64,000 nt of DNA from Pempheris klunzingeri (GCF_042242105.1 NC_092019.1:27304828-27368827), one strand, 5' to 3'. Counted from the first letter of the stretch, positions 34,501 to 46,210 are shown. Translations and numbers: made by a program. The notes: generated by a model from the letters alone, not told the origin.

Positions 34501-37500
34501 TGATGTATTTATATTGTTTTCACACACTATGCCAGTAATGTTTCCTCTGCTCAACAACTAATGGCTGTTATCTGTTTGTTTGTCCAGGATGATTTTGCAC
34601 AAAACAGGGAGTTTATCACCCTTGTTGTTTACAAGACAGGTGGAAAGAAGGTTTACTATCCAGGTAAGGTTGGTTTTGTCTCTGTGGTAATGAGAAGGGT
34701 AATTGTACTGTAGAGTAGAGGCAGTAGGAATTTGATGGCAACACTGTCATGAGTATTTCTGCCCTCGAGTCACACACAAGGTCAGATGCCTTGAAGGAAG
34801 ATTAGTCCATCTCAACCCCCCCACCCTCTCTGATACATCACTCAATTCACAAAGATAGCAGCAGACTTTTGGAGGAATAGTTCACCCTAAAATAATACAC
34901 TACCCAGCAAACCTGTTACTTCCATGACTCTGGAATTTAAGAAAATCTCAACCATGTGTAAAGGTTCATATTCATTATAAATGAACTCTCCTGGCTCCCT
35001 CCACAGCGGACCCCCCTCCTTACATCGATGGCATCCGCATCAACAGCCCACACTACTTGACCAAGATGAGGCTGACCAGTGCAGGGACACACACTTTCAC
35101 TCTGGTAGTTTCCCAGTATGAGAAACAGAACACCATCAACTACACACTGCGGGTGAGAAAGACTATTGGATAAACTTTTTTGCTTCCAGCTTCAGAGATT
35201 CTTCACAAAAAGCTCTTTGTGAATTGAGGGTTGTGTATCTGTCTGTCAGTATTAAGGCAGTCTTTTTTTATAGATGACATCAAAATCTAAATTCAATTAA
35301 ATGAAAACAGCCTGAGAAGGTATTAAAAAGTATTACATGTAATTTATGAAAGTTTATAATATTTTCTTTTTCACACTACATGCAGTAATGTTAGTTATAA
35401 AATGCTTTTGTACCCAATTGCATTTAGGAGATGTTATACAGCCATTTACTAATGGTGAGATTGTTGTGACAGTGGAACATGGAGCTGGGAAGCTCATCAT
35501 CTCATAACGGCAGGGTCGATTCTAGCAAAACCTTAGAAAAACACTGTAAATCCATCCATTTTCTGCTGCATATCCAGAGCGAGGTCATATTAACATAATT
35601 ATTGATATAATTAGGATTATTGTTATTATAATTATTGTTATATACTGCTTGAAAGCACTGAAATGATATATAAAGGTGGGAAAAGTCTTAAATGTGACTT
35701 GGTTTACCCTGCAGAAACCATGTCATTACATTTTTTAATATCTTCCTATAATGGCAATTTTTTTTCTCTGAAGCAAACCTACACCTGTAGAAATCCAAGG
35801 TTTCATCGAAGGCTGCCCCTCATCATTGTCCCATCACTTTGTCACAGAGCTGTACTAGAACAAAGAATTCAAGCTTGGCTGATAAGATTAGTCTTCTCTT
35901 AAAAGTAGGCTCAAATGGATCTTCTCTGTGCTCAGCCAGTTAATCACTTGTCCCATGTTGTTTTATGAATCCAACCTTTACTCTCAAAGTGTGTTGTGTG
36001 TATGTGGACCACTGAACATGGTACACCCATTTTAAACTGATGCTTAAAGTATTACCCAGCAGATGGATATATATGAAGACATCTGTTTTTATGTGTTAGG
36101 ACAGTATACCTAACACAGTAATTCACTTCAATTCACAAATGTACTAAACATGCAAAGACTGAAAACTTGCTTTAGATGGTTCATCCATGCTGCAATGAGC
36201 ATGTCTTTTGTTTTAGTCAAATTTGTGCATTGTAATGCAGTGGAGAACAGCATCTTCTCTTCTCTCTTCTCCTCTCTTCTCTTCTCTTCTCCTTTCCTCT
36301 CCTCACTTCTCCTCTCTTCTCTTCTCTTCTCTCTTCTCTTCTCTTCTTTTCTCTTCTCTTGGCTGACATGGGAGGGTTGTCGGCTCATCTAGCTCTTTTG
36401 GTTACTTTCATTTTGAAAAACGATGTTTGAATCTCTTCACCTCCTTATCACAGTCCCAGAGCCAGTTTATAATCTCTCCTCTGAACCGCTCTTATGTGTG
36501 TATCTGTGACCCTAATACATTCTATAGTCATTTATATTTCATTGACTCCTATTGCTAACTGCAGTGAGGATTGTGGGGAATTGCTTATATTGAATATATT
36601 TACATATATATATGTGTGGTGATGTATTCTCTTTCTCTCTCCGCCAAGCCATCCGTGAAAACGGTCTCCCCTAAACTCAGATTAGTGTCTCTCTTTGAGA
36701 ATTGTCTTGAGAATTTAATTCTCTCTAGTTCCGAGTTTTCACCAGAGAAACATCATTTTCTTTTCTGATGTTTCTTTCACCACAGCTCGATTTTGTGTGC
36801 AGATCATCATGAATAAACTAAGAGCTTTATTACGATGCGAGATATCCACCATTTGGAAACATGTTACACTAAATTGCTATGGAAGTATTAGGTAGTCCTT
36901 TTGTTGTTTGCTCCTTTCTATTCTTTAATCGCCACATTTTGCCTAAGAATTGCCTTGGTTGTTCATATTTATGTTTATGCTTTTTTGTTTGGTCAGTCTG
37001 TCTATTTGAACCCCATCTGTCAACACCATCAGCTCATGCTCAGTGTGTGTATCCATAGGTATACTCTGGATGCAAATTCACCTTCTCCAAGATCCCAAAT
37101 CCCTTCACTCAAACCAAAAGGGTAAGTTATCTACACACCAACAAGTAAACAGACATCCATTATATTTTGTAGTGCACTGTAATCTATAATAATTGCGGGG
37201 GGGTCGCTGCTTCTGTTTTCAGATCAATGGCCAGTGGAAGGGGCTCAGTGCCGGAGGTTGTGGGAACTATAAGGATTCATACAAACACAACCCGATCTAT
37301 CAGATGAACTTGGAGCGGTCAGGGCCACTGCTCATTGAGCTCAGAGGATCCAGGTCAGGTTGATGATACTGAGGACAAATGATCTGATATTATTAGGCCA
37401 GCACAGGGACCTCAATATCTAATAGTGTCCAGTCAATGTGCCTTTAAATGGTGATAGCCTTTAAATTCTGATTTTTGCTCAACCAGTGTCAAAAGTGGTA

Positions 37501-39767
37501 GTCTGTTAGGCCCTCAATACAACTTTTGTTATGCTGTCTGCTTTCAGTTCATTTGCTTACTCTGATCTCCCAGATGAGAGAAAAGAGGAGTTTGAAATTT
37601 AGATAAACCTAAGTCGGCTTCAGTTATTGCTGTGTGCTAAACATTATTTGCAGAAGCAAAGGATTTGCTGACCTATTGTGCTCCAGTTTTTATCTCTCAG
37701 GCTATACATTGACAGCATCATTAACCTTTTTTATGGAAAGAGAGATAACCAATTCATCATAATTTGTTACTTGCTACATTCATATAAATGAATGAATACA
37801 AAAATACAAATATAAATATAATAATGAATATCAATACAGAAAGAAAACCTCTTCTGAAACTATGCCAACCCCCTTTTTTTATATATTTTGAGGAGGTCTA
37901 ATGATACTTGATAGCAGGAAATATTTCAGTCAAGTAAAACTTGACTAACTTTGCTATCAGCTTCACCTCAAGCTCGTAGTCTGTGTTTCTAAATGCTGTT
38001 TCAACAAAATGATCCTGGCAGGAAAAGTGGATTATTCAAATTCAGTAACGCAAACTTTTGGCATAAATCTGTAATGTTGGTATCAACCTTAACAAAAACA
38101 GTGGTATATCACAGTGGAGTATCACAATGGCAATATTTATAGCATTACATATATCATCGTCACCGTCTTTTTGAAATTTATATAGATATAAAACACCAAG
38201 CAGTCATGCTATAAATCTATACAAATATAGCAATTTGTGACACCACAGGAGCCATTTCATTCACTTCAGTTTCAAAGAGTCTGGTTGACTTGTTAACGAC
38301 TCATTAACAGGATGACTCTGTGACTTTTCCATGCTGTGGCATTAGCACTGAGTGATCTAGACAGACATGGGTGTAAACTGCAGCTTGTGAAGTGGAGCTT
38401 GAGCCATAATTCTAGTTTTGACCCCGACAGTGAGTAGTACATTTTGCTGTCAGGGTTTAGATCCATTTGTCATCTCAGAGGGAGGGGTCGCAGCAAATCA
38501 ATACAAAGTTGTTCTGAGTCATCACCTTTATCCTGTGATGAAATCCTAAAGGGAGTGGTCTGTTCTAGGATGACAATGCCCCCATCCACAAGGCATGGGG
38601 GGTCACTGAATGGTTTGAGGAGTTTGAAAATGATGTGAATCACATTCTATGACTGTGTAATCATCATCTGACCATCATCATTTCCCCCCATCTCTGTCTC
38701 CAGGCAGTACAGTGTTGGTTTTGAGATGGTGACAGTGTCAACAGTGGGGGATGCGGGCCCGGCTGCCTTCCAGAAAAAGAGCAGTGGAGATTACAGGTAC
38801 AGATAAAAACAAGTACTGTGGAGCTGAGCAGGTGCTGACCACAGATCAGGCAACCAAGGTGCACTTTTAATGTAGGGGATTCATTTCGATCGTCTTCTTC
38901 ACACCTACAGTTGAGACTGTTGGACTCAAGTGAAGTCAAGCTAATTTTATTTATACAACCTAATATCAAAAATTTACAAATTTACCTCAATCTGAGGTAC
39001 CACAATCTGAACGGCGAACAACACTCTTAACTGGAATAAATGGAAGGAACAAAAAATAGTAATAGTAATAGTAATACAGTCAACAGGTTTGGGGCCTTTA
39101 GGATAGACAGACATGCATTAGAGGTCATGTGCACTGAACTTCACAGTCTGGTCATGTATTGTTCTGTCATTACAGAACAGTGACGTGAAATTTATTTTCC
39201 ACCTCACTTTATAGAGGGAGAAATGTTACACTTAATAGAAAGTGGAAATGAGGGAAGGAAGTGATTATCAGTAATTGTATTAGTAAGTAGTAGTTAAAGG
39301 TTTTAATGCATCAGCAACAATATCTGACTGATTCAAGAACTGTTATTGTGGCCGTTTCCACAGCAATCTCAACACAAATCAGCATGATACCTGATGCCAA
39401 GCCTGTCTCTGGGGATAATATGCGCCTTTATTTTCATGTTGTCAAATCGTCTTCACTGTATCAATTTAATAGCAGTAGTCAAAGTAGGTGGAATTAGAAA
39501 TGAAGGAGCTAATGATGCTGTTTTTATCTTCATTGAAAGTACTGCTGGGTTGTTTTCCTTCTGAACTGATGTATGAAAGTCTCTCTCTGTCTCCTTCTCC
39601 CTCCTTTAATCTTTCTCTCAAGATGTGGCTTCTGCTACATGGAGGCAGAACACGTCCCAGCAGGCATCTACAATGTCATCCCCACTACCTTCTTGCCCAA
39701 ACAGGAAGGACCCTTCTTCTTGGACTTTGCCAGCACCTCACACCTCAAGGTCTCCCTGCTCCAATGA
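25203..39767 (+). CDS. capn7: Calpain-7, complete 21-exon gene
   Basis: Exons: 25203-25304, 25607-25715, 28828-28985, 29090-29157, 29449-29688, 30125-30211, 31196-31322, 31704-31789, 32198-32291, 32429-32575, 32867-32973, 33169-33289, 33486-33630, 33800-33899, 34335-34470, 34588-34663, 35007-35152, 37059-37121, 37223-37353, 38704-38796, 39623-39767. They join without a stop into 826 codons plus stop, close to the 813 residues of mammalian CAPN7. Order: two MIT domains, cysteine-protease core, C2-like/beta-sandwich domains. Calpain-7 is an atypical calpain without EF hands (PalB type). It binds ESCRT-III proteins through the MIT domains and acts on membrane-associated substrates in endosomal sorting and cytokinesis. 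Triad Cys303, His471 and Asn491 are present. SH3BP5 converges on it downstream, as in other vertebrates. Confidence 0.97.
25905..26125 (+). mobile_element. Tc1-like transposase fragment in capn7 intron 2
   Basis: Degenerate reading on the plus strand of the Tc1 catalytic region: about 26018-26125 gives [15 protein letters not shown] and later [11 protein letters not shown] residues, with stops and frame changes. No terminal repeats found. An old remnant. Confidence 0.75.
26520..26575 (-). repeat. Short LINE-tail-like fragment
   Basis: CTTTATTAATCCCCGAGGGG followed by AAATTCC on the plus strand resembles the reverse complement of the LINE/SINE tail that ends ...GGGATAAATAAAG elsewhere in the window. 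Confidence 0.45.
26723..28690 (-). mobile_element. LINE (endonuclease and reverse transcriptase), internally deleted
   Basis: Minus-strand coding remnants in order: end of an APE-type endonuclease ([15 protein letters not shown], about 28240-28200), a linker, then reverse transcriptase at 27440-27000 ([56 protein letters not shown]). It jumps straight from MDRIS to the carboxy-terminal [19 protein letters not shown]. The catalytic FADD box and about 250 residues are missing. The 3' end is a GATGGATGGATAG tail near 26723-26740. Several frame changes confirm it is dead. It sits antisense in capn7 intron 2 and is unusually GC-rich for the region. Confidence 0.9.
29158..29448 (+). other. capn7 introns 4 and 5 region
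   Basis: Intron 4 (29158-29448) and intron 5 (29689-30124) contain no recognised repeat. Confidence 0.6.
29449..31322 (+). CDS. capn7: capn7 exons 5-7: linker and start of protease core
   Basis: Exon 5 encodes a low-conservation linker (residues about 146-225) ending [13 protein letters not shown]. Exons 6-7 encode [36 protein letters not shown] and [13 protein letters not shown], conserved in calpain-7. The linker is longer than in mammals, which accounts for most of the extra 13 residues. Confidence 0.95.
30212..31195 (+). other. capn7 intron 6
   Basis: AT-rich, nothing recognised. Introns 11-14 (32974-34334) are likewise without recognisable elements. Confidence 0.6.
31518..31555. repeat. 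(GT)n microsatellite in capn7 intron 7
   Basis: About 19 GT units. Confidence 0.95.
31704..33899 (+). CDS. capn7: capn7 exons 8-14: catalytic domain
   Basis: The catalytic Cys303 lies in [20 protein letters not shown] (exon 8). His471 lies in [17 protein letters not shown] (exon 12). Asn491 lies in [17 protein letters not shown] (exon 13). The Cys-His and His-Asn spacings equal those of the mammalian protein. Exon 10 holds [15 protein letters not shown]. Every junction keeps frame with standard GT-AG sites. Nothing suggests loss of activity. Confidence 0.96.
34335..39767 (+). CDS. capn7: capn7 exons 15-21: C2-like carboxy-terminal domains
   Basis: Encodes residues 564-826, with [38 protein letters not shown] and [20 protein letters not shown], ending [22 protein letters not shown]. 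These form the calpain beta-sandwich and C2-like domains that contribute to membrane and partner binding. The mammalian end reads similarly up to LQ. Stop TGA at 39765-39767. Confidence 0.95.
35153..37058 (+). other. capn7 intron 17
   Basis: A 1.9-kb intron. It holds a tiny LINE-tail-like stretch near 35552-35590 (ATCCATCCATTTTCTGCTGC) and the pyrimidine tract at 36255-36360. No other element recognised. Confidence 0.6.
36255..36360. repeat. (TCTTC/TCTCT)n pyrimidine tract
   Basis: About 105 bases almost purely C and T on the plus strand, built from TCTCTTC and TTCTC units. The complementary purine frame reads as Glu/Arg/Lys repeats and is not a gene. Confidence 0.9.
37354..38703 (+). other. 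capn7 intron 19
   Basis: 1.35 kb, AT-rich, nothing recognised. Intron 20 (38797-39622) is likewise without recognised elements. Confidence 0.55.
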
Positions 39768-39870
39768 AGATGGAGCTGGGAGAGGGGACAGGACAGGGTT
39801 TTGGAGAGAAGGACTTACAAGGATATCATGGGATGTCTCTGAAACTTTATTTTGGATGTGACAAAGTGTC

Positions 39871-39978
39871 AATAAAACGCAAAGAGCCCAAAATGTGCCT
39901 GGCAGCTGTGACAACTTGCGCAGATTGTAGGCTTGAACTTCACTGTTGACTTGACAATACCACAGGAGAAAGAATAAA
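39871..39978 (+). terminator. capn7 poly(A) signals
   Basis: AATAAA at 39871-39876 and again at 39973-39978, 104 and 206 bases after the stop codon. Either could be used. The first lies after GTGTC and the second after GGAGAAAG. Confidence 0.7.
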
Positions 39979-42900
39979 TTATTACAAAGTAATTAACAAG
40001 ACGAACTTCAGTATGGGATTAAACTGATCAATGGTCAAGGCATTCTTAGACAAAATAAAATACACTTGCCAAAAATGAAGTAGCCAAAAGACAAAGTTAT
40101 TGTGATGAGAGCAACATCAGAGAGCTGCTGTACCTCCTGTTGCTGTGATAGGATTTAGTATCTACGATGCTGAGCTCACGCCCCCCCCGGGGCTGTCCTG
40201 AATACCATTCTAAGGGCTTCAAAGCTTTAGTGAGACCGACATGTGAATATTCAAATATTTGAAGGAGTCAAGCCAGGCTTCATCACCATCCAACTCTTGT
40301 GGCTGAATGGGAGCAAATCCCTGCAGCCAGGTGCAAAAAAGGGATGCTAATGCAGAATGTTTTTCTAACCTGAAGCTGACCCTCGTTAACCGATCATTAA
40401 CCATTAACCAACAAGATTAAAATGTACTTTTTAGAATAGATGGATGTCTGTGACCCATTAAACGATTACCAATATAACAAATGTTTTTTTTTCCATAATA
40501 CAGCTGTTGTTGATGTATTTAAAGCTCTCCACATGTTTCAAAATCTCTTCTCTTCTATCTGCCTCAAATCCTGCTGCCCTGCCGGCTGCAGCCCCCACCA
40601 CCCTTGCTGCAGTGCCCAGTCACCAGATGGTGTGCACTGTTCAGTGTGCAAACTCCAGATACTACTGTAGCAGAATGGTGTACTTTTCAGCGCTGGTGGG
40701 TGGCAGAGGGCAGAGGGCAGAGATCCCACATTGTGCCCTCTGTCTCGTGTTAAGTTAACTTGTGTTAATTAACACTGTACTTTTGCTGCTTTATAATAGT
40801 TTTATACTTTGTACAAGCACTGTAGAAGCTATACTAATATTTTTTAACTGTAAAACTGATCAATCAAGATCTGTTGGAAAGCCTGAAACCAGAAGGGTGG
40901 ATACTGTTCCAGCTGCAGATGAATGCCTATAGCTTTGGCCTGACATGTTAAACTTTCACATATGGCTGGAGTGTTATGATGTCCTCATACTTTTGTGGAT
41001 CATAGTTGAGACATTGCTTGAAATTTGACAATGTGTCACTTGTTGAGTTATCATTGGTCTGGTTTTCTAAGTAGGAAAATAAGATGGTTGTTACACAAAC
41101 ATCAAAATTCATGAGCCCGTCTAGGTCAAATCAAGAGACTATTTCCAATTTGGCATGGCCCTGCTTTTCCTGTCTGTAACTTCAACTTTGTCTATAGGTC
41201 TCAATTGCTTCTCCACAGGAAAAAAAGGAACTATTGCAGGCTCAAATTTAGGAATGGGGTAGGAAATACAAAAACTCAAGCTGAAGTTGCTCACTACTGC
41301 AAAAAAAGCTTTGTTTTGGCGTGTGAAGAAAAAAATGTTTTTGTTTGCCAAAGCTCTTTTAAAGTCAGGGGGATAGAACAGTTGGTCACCTTAAATGACC
41401 GTGAAGGTTTATTTTATTCTCAGGAGCAGTGCAACAGAGTAGCACGACAGGGAATCCAGTATGGCAGCAGTTAAATGACGTCTTCTTCATATAGTCTGTG
41501 TATGCGATGGCTGAGTGAGAACTATCAGCATCATTACTGTACTGCTTGAGGCAGATACCATACAGTGTATGTGTTCTACCAAATGTTTGATTGTTACTGT
41601 CAACCTTATTACAGGTAAATATGTAAATGTATTGCCAAGTATAATCATCAGATTACTTTTATGCTGATATACTGAACTTTTCATCATGTCTAATTATGTT
41701 TTTTGTCAAACAAATTTTAAAGAGTATATCACCGTCTTAAACACAAGCAGTTTAAACAGTTTCCTGGGCGAGGTCACCCATCAGAAGGCTGTCAATATTG
41801 CTGCTATACTCTGGGGTGCTTATCTGCACAACACTAGCAAAGATTCAGTTACAACAAGGTCTGTTACAGTCGTGGATATGTTTTTGTGAATTTGCTGAAT
41901 GAGATTCACATCTGTACAGGGTGTTGTGGTGTGAGCACATCCAGAAGTGTTCAGTGTTAAAATGCTTTGACACTAAGTCAAAGCATCACAATTCACAAAC
42001 ACTAAAAAAATGTTTTAATTTCAGTAATACTGTGAAAATGACCTTCTACTGGCCAAATTGAAAAAAAGACCAGAGTTTTAAGATTGAAAGCTCTAGAACA
42101 AAGTTTGATAAATAATGTTAACTCAAATTCCATTTATGTGCTTTTTCCAGACCTTTTTAACCACATTTGCTCTTCATCAGTAAATACTGTTTTCTCAGTT
42201 GTTGTGATGACAAATAAACCAGTTCCATCACAATTGAACAAACTCGACGATATGATTCAATTGAAAGCCCCTAAAAAATACCAGTAAGAAGACCTTGAGT
42301 TCAGATAATTTTTTTTGTCAAACTAACTAAAAGTTAAAAAAAACCCTCAGTGACAGACCGCTGACTCTTTTGCAGTGGCCTTTAGTTGCAAATGTCTACT
42401 TGTAGGGTTTACAGTAAAGTCAGTGTGACTGCAGCAGACTACATGTCATGGTTGTATTAGTGTTGAAGCGACTGTGCTTGTCATCACACACTGTAGCTCC
42501 TGTAGCACTGTCCCATCACAAGCTGGAAACATGTTTTGAGCATCTTTGCAAGATAAATGACTCAATTTGATTATTAGAATAGTCTTTGGTATAGTTTTCT
42601 CTATCTGTCTAGCAGCCTGTATGGTAATGTGTATGTGGCTCTCTTTTCAGGGCAGACTTCAGCAGACTGCATCAACGAATGTGGACACAAACTTCAAGCT
42701 TAGCTTTCTTATGCAATCATTCAATTTATTTTAAAACCAGGTAACAGGAAAAACTGTTAGCTGCCCCATCATTCCATGTGTAAAATCTATGATCAAACTG
42801 AAACATTGATACACTTGGCCTAGTTCATAATAATTCTTCTAGGGAGCATGGTGACAATTTTCACCCATAATTACTGTTACCAGTAAGTCAGCAAAGCCAG

Positions 42901-43538
42901 TGCTGACTGAGGGCTGATTGTCATAGTACTGTAATAGTGCTGGTGTGCTAAAAGGTGGAAATGCTCTGTTGAGAGGGGAACATAGCTTTAAATATCCACT
43001 CCTAAGAACTTCTGTCAAATACCCACTTGTTGATTAATTATACATCATTATTATATTAAATGCCACGCCTTTCTGCTGCCATATTCAGTTTTATCTTTTT
43101 CATTTAAATATGCAGCAACCTCGTTATTATTGTGTGAATGATGATGTATGTTTACAGAATTTGCACTAAATGGGTACACTGATGTGTTTAAATACAAGAA
43201 ATTATATCTGCTCCTGTCTGTACTCCTTTATGGGGAGGGTTAAAGGGTTTATGTGGAAAGTTCACTCCCATTCTTACCTTCCTCTACCTGCCTCAGTTTG
43301 ATCAGCATATATGATGAGAAAATTTCCTCTGTTTTAAAGGGCATTGATTGCAGCTTTGGTATTTGATTGTATATTTATTTTTTGTACTGATTAAGTTTCA
43401 GTAGTGGTTAAGTTATTTCTTCGTTCCTACGTTTACAGTAATTGTTTTGAAAATGTTGTAGGATTCATTTTGAAATTAAGAATTTTTATTAATATCCATT
43501 GTTACCCTATTTTCTTTTGTTGTCAGACAAACCATCTG
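39979..43538. other. Intergenic between capn7 and SH3BP5, left part
   Basis: 3.5 kb of AT-rich sequence with only short chance open frames. I see no gene, RNA or named repeat. Confidence 0.45.
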
Positions 43539-43742
43539 CATAATATTGCTAAAATCAGGCCCATCCTGTCTATAGATGATGCAGAGAAATGAGTCCATGC
43601 ATTTCTCACTTCTAGGTTGAACTATTGCAACTCCTTATTATCGGGCTGCCCCAATAAGTCGTTAAAGACTCTCCAGCTGGTCCAGAATGCTGCTGCTCGT
43701 GTTCTGACGAGAACTAAGAGAAGAGACCATATTAAGGCCTCT
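43539..43742 (+). mobile_element. L2/CR1-type LINE RT fragment
   Basis: Encodes [20 protein letters not shown] and [18 protein letters not shown], the same RT carboxy-terminal region as 54390-54520 and 57600-57730. It breaks off at 43742 where a different repeat begins. Confidence 0.85.
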
Positions 43743-44030
43743 CACAGCGGCACCAAAAATGTTGTGCTCAGTGGTACTAGGGCACCAATAAATTTAGGGG
43801 TTCCAATTATGTGTGGACAATTAATACTGGCGGCACCAAAATGTTGGAGTTTGGTACCTTGTATGGGGCAATTTGGCTATCAGAAATAATTAATAAATAT
43901 CAAATATAATCAATAATTATGTAAATTAATGGGGCTTTGTGTTAAGTCCACCTTGATTGGGGCACCACCTTGATAAACAAGAAACAAAATAGCCAATTTA
44001 ATTGATTCAGCCATAATGAATAACTGAGAG

Positions 44031-44078
<48 letters not shown>

Positions 44079-44225
44079 GGGTTGTACATATGAATAGACA
44101 AAGGAATGTGACATGGAGGACTACAGAAGGTGTTGACTCCCTACAAAATGGGTCAGAGGCAGTCAAAGGAAAGCTAAGTGCTGTAGCCGTTAGCTTAGCT
44201 TTGTCTCTCTCTGTGTGAGTGTGTA
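43743..44225 (+). repeat. Unnamed repeat (family R4), part A
   Basis: The part at about 44080-44215 (AGACAAAGGAATGTGACATG; TAGCTTAGCTTTGTCTCTC) is the reverse complement of about 53920-54080. It contains a (GT)n run at 44031-44075. GGCACCA motifs recur in 43740-43975. Class unknown. Confidence 0.6.
44031..44075. repeat. (GT)n microsatellite
   Basis: About 22 GT units. Confidence 0.95.
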
Positions 44226-44228
44226 GAT

Positions 44229-44314
44229 TTTTGACCTGCTCTTCATGTAAAGCGTCTTGAGATAACGCTGTTGTGAATTGCTGCTATATAAATAAAGATT
44301 GATTGATTGATAGA
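44229..44314 (+). mobile_element. L2/CR1-type LINE 3' end
   Basis: GACCTGCTCTTCATGTAAAG, then AATAAAGATTGATTGATTGA, matching the ends at 8755-8866 and 55340-55425. Confidence 0.85.
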
Positions 44315-44444
44315 TAAAGGTGCAGGTCAGAGGAGAGGATGGTTAGTCTGTAGACCCTGTGTCAGTGTGAACAAACTAACTTCAAAACTACAACACATCA
44401 CAATAATCAAACTGTGAACATTAAAGCAAATCAAAACAAAAAAA

Positions 44445-44785
44445 AAATGTGTTTCTTGGACAGAGTACCGTACGTAACTGTGTCTAATTGGCTGTTGGGG
44501 TTCGTGCGTCACAGATAGCATGATGCTATGATCTTCTAACACTTGTGGATGTTGTTTGCGTAGGCGTGTATCTATAGTCATAACTTTAGAATATGTTTTG
44601 CACAACAAAAGCACTGCAATCAAGGTCAGTCTGGTACATTCTATCTTTATCTATCTGCTTCTCAAAACAATAGAGGGGACACCTCTGTGGAGGTCAGAGT
44701 GACCTTTATCTGTCCACTCCCACAATGAGGGAGCAGGTAAGACATTTTATGGTAATACTAAAATTCTAATTTAACAAAACCATGT
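44445..44785 (-). repeat. Diverged LTR fragment related to 21207-21748
   Basis: Read on the minus strand it aligns with about the first 340 bp of the 3' LTR at 21207. The most similar part is ACACGCCTACGCAAACAACA-TCCACAAGTGTT (44537-44570), with CTATCTGTGACGCAC also shared. The distal LTR part with its poly(A) signals is absent. It is an older insertion of the same family or a relative. Confidence 0.8.
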
Positions 44786-44827
44786 ATATGCTATATATGC
44801 CCAGTTAGAGTTTGTTCCCAGTCCTCA

Positions 44828-44975
44828 AAAGGGAAGAAGAAGGTCTTTCAGTGTGCTGCTTTCTCAGCCTGTTGATGAACCAGGCTGGAAGAAGGTTGTG
44901 GTTCTTTGTCCTTGCTGTCCTGGTTGCAGGTTGGAGGAATCCGGTCGCTCCTTTGTTCCTTGATAGTTAGCAGCT
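44828..44975 (+). repeat. Unnamed repeat (family R4), part B
   Basis: Reverse complement of about 53640-53780 (TCAGCCTGTTGATGAACCAG; GGTTGTGGTTCTTTGTCCTT). A 46-bp block with GTTCCTTGATAGTTAGCAGC is then tandemly repeated at 44958-45040. Confidence 0.75.
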
Positions 44976-45177
44976 TGGTGTTGGCCGTTTATCATTGTTC
45001 CTTGATAGTTAGCAGCTTGGAGTTGGCCGTTTATCATGACATTTCTCCCCCATTTATTAGTCCTGCTTTATACATACTGCAGCCAGCCACCAGAGGGTGA
45101 TATTTGGGAAGCTGTCATGTTGACCATGAAGGAGAGTATGGTCTCCAACTAATATATATACCTATATATCAGGATTC

Positions 45178-45470
45178 AGGGCAGCATGGGTTCGAATCCC
45201 GGTTTCTGTGTGGAGTTTGCATGTTCTCCCCATGCTAGCGTGGGTTCTCTTCATGCACATTAGGTTAATTGTTGACTGTAAATTGCCCATAGGTGTGATT
45301 GTGAGAGTGAGTGTTTGTCTGTCTCTGTATATGGCCCTGCGATTGGCTGGTGACCAGTCCTGGGTGTACCCCGCCTCTCGCCCCAAGGTCGTCTGGGATA
45401 GGCTCCAGCTCCCCCGCGACCCTCACGGATAAGTGGTATAGAAAATGAGATGAGATGAGATGAGATATTC
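45178..45470 (+). repeat. Interspersed repeat (family R1)
   Basis: Plus-oriented copy containing GGGTTCGAATCCCGGTTTCT, TGTGTGGAGTTTGCATGTTC and TAAATTGCCCATAGGTGTGA. It ends in a (GAGAT)n tract at 45446-45470. The B-box-like GGTTCGAATCC supports a tRNA-derived origin. Confidence 0.8.
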
Positions 45471-45590
45471 ACACTTTAACTAACCTGTATCATCACCATG
45501 ACCATCACCATCGTCATGCCAAAAGTAAAGTCTCATACTGTAACTTATTAACTAACGTATGATGTTTTTTTCACGTCTGTAATAATTCAC

Positions 45591-45888
45591 ACACAAGAAT
45601 CACGACTCATTGAACATAAAAAAGATTACTTTGGCAAAAAATAGCAGTTTGCACCTAAATGTGTTTACCACGTCTTCAATGGACCTCTCTCCATCACAGG
45701 GTGAGTAAAATGGATGACTCCACAAAAGTGTTGAGGGGGCTGCCTTGAAACAAGGGGTGGCTCAACTTCCCCACAGGCTCAAATCATCCCTTTCTTCCCC
45801 ACAGTCAATGATTCATCCTAAATACTTCACAATGTATGAAAGCAATTTGTTAACTAAACTTTTGTTCATGTAGTACTTTTCTATGTGC
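45591..45888 (+). repeat. Host repeat (family R3), uninterrupted copy
   Basis: About 298 bp that match 18267-18415 plus 21749-21888 end to end. GTTGAGGGGGCTGCCTTGAA at about 45728-45747 is the empty insertion site of the LTR element. Starts CACACAAGAATCACGACT and ends TTTTCTATGTG. No coding capacity. Confidence 0.9.
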
Positions 45889-45944
45889 TTTGAAAAGATG
45901 AAAAACACCAGAAAAGCAAAATATGAGTCTGACTCTTAAAAACT

Positions 45945-46210
45945 TCATTAGGTACAGCTGCTAAACTGCTTGTTTATGCAAATGCATTTAGACATCTAGA
46001 CATTGTCAAGATGTTGAAGTTACTAATATGGGGAAGAGAGGTGATTTCAATGACTTTGAACATGGCACGGCAATAGATACATTTGAGTTTTTCCAGAAAC
46101 CATTATGTATAACCTTTTGTAGGTTTCCAGAGAATGGTCTGAAGAGTGTCTCCGAATGTATTAAACCTGGAAGCAGACAGGTTACAGTAGCAGAGGACCA
46201 CACTGGCCTG
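45945..46210 (+). mobile_element. Tc1/mariner-type transposase amino-terminal fragment
   Basis: GGTACAGCTGCTAAACTGCT, then an ATG at 46028 reading MGKRGDFNDFEHGTAID, and later residues after a frame change (about RFPENGLKSVSE). This resembles the start of a widespread fish Tc1-like family whose transposase begins MGKKGDLSDFERG. Badly decayed, with no catalytic part present. Confidence 0.65.

Noticed and set aside
36128-36388. Charged Glu/Arg/Lys-rich open frame
   Set aside because: Reverse strand of the TCTTC pyrimidine tract in a capn7 intron.
45446-45470. Possible telomere- or CRISPR-like short repeat
   Set aside because: It is a simple GAGAT run at the tail of an R1 repeat, with no spacers.
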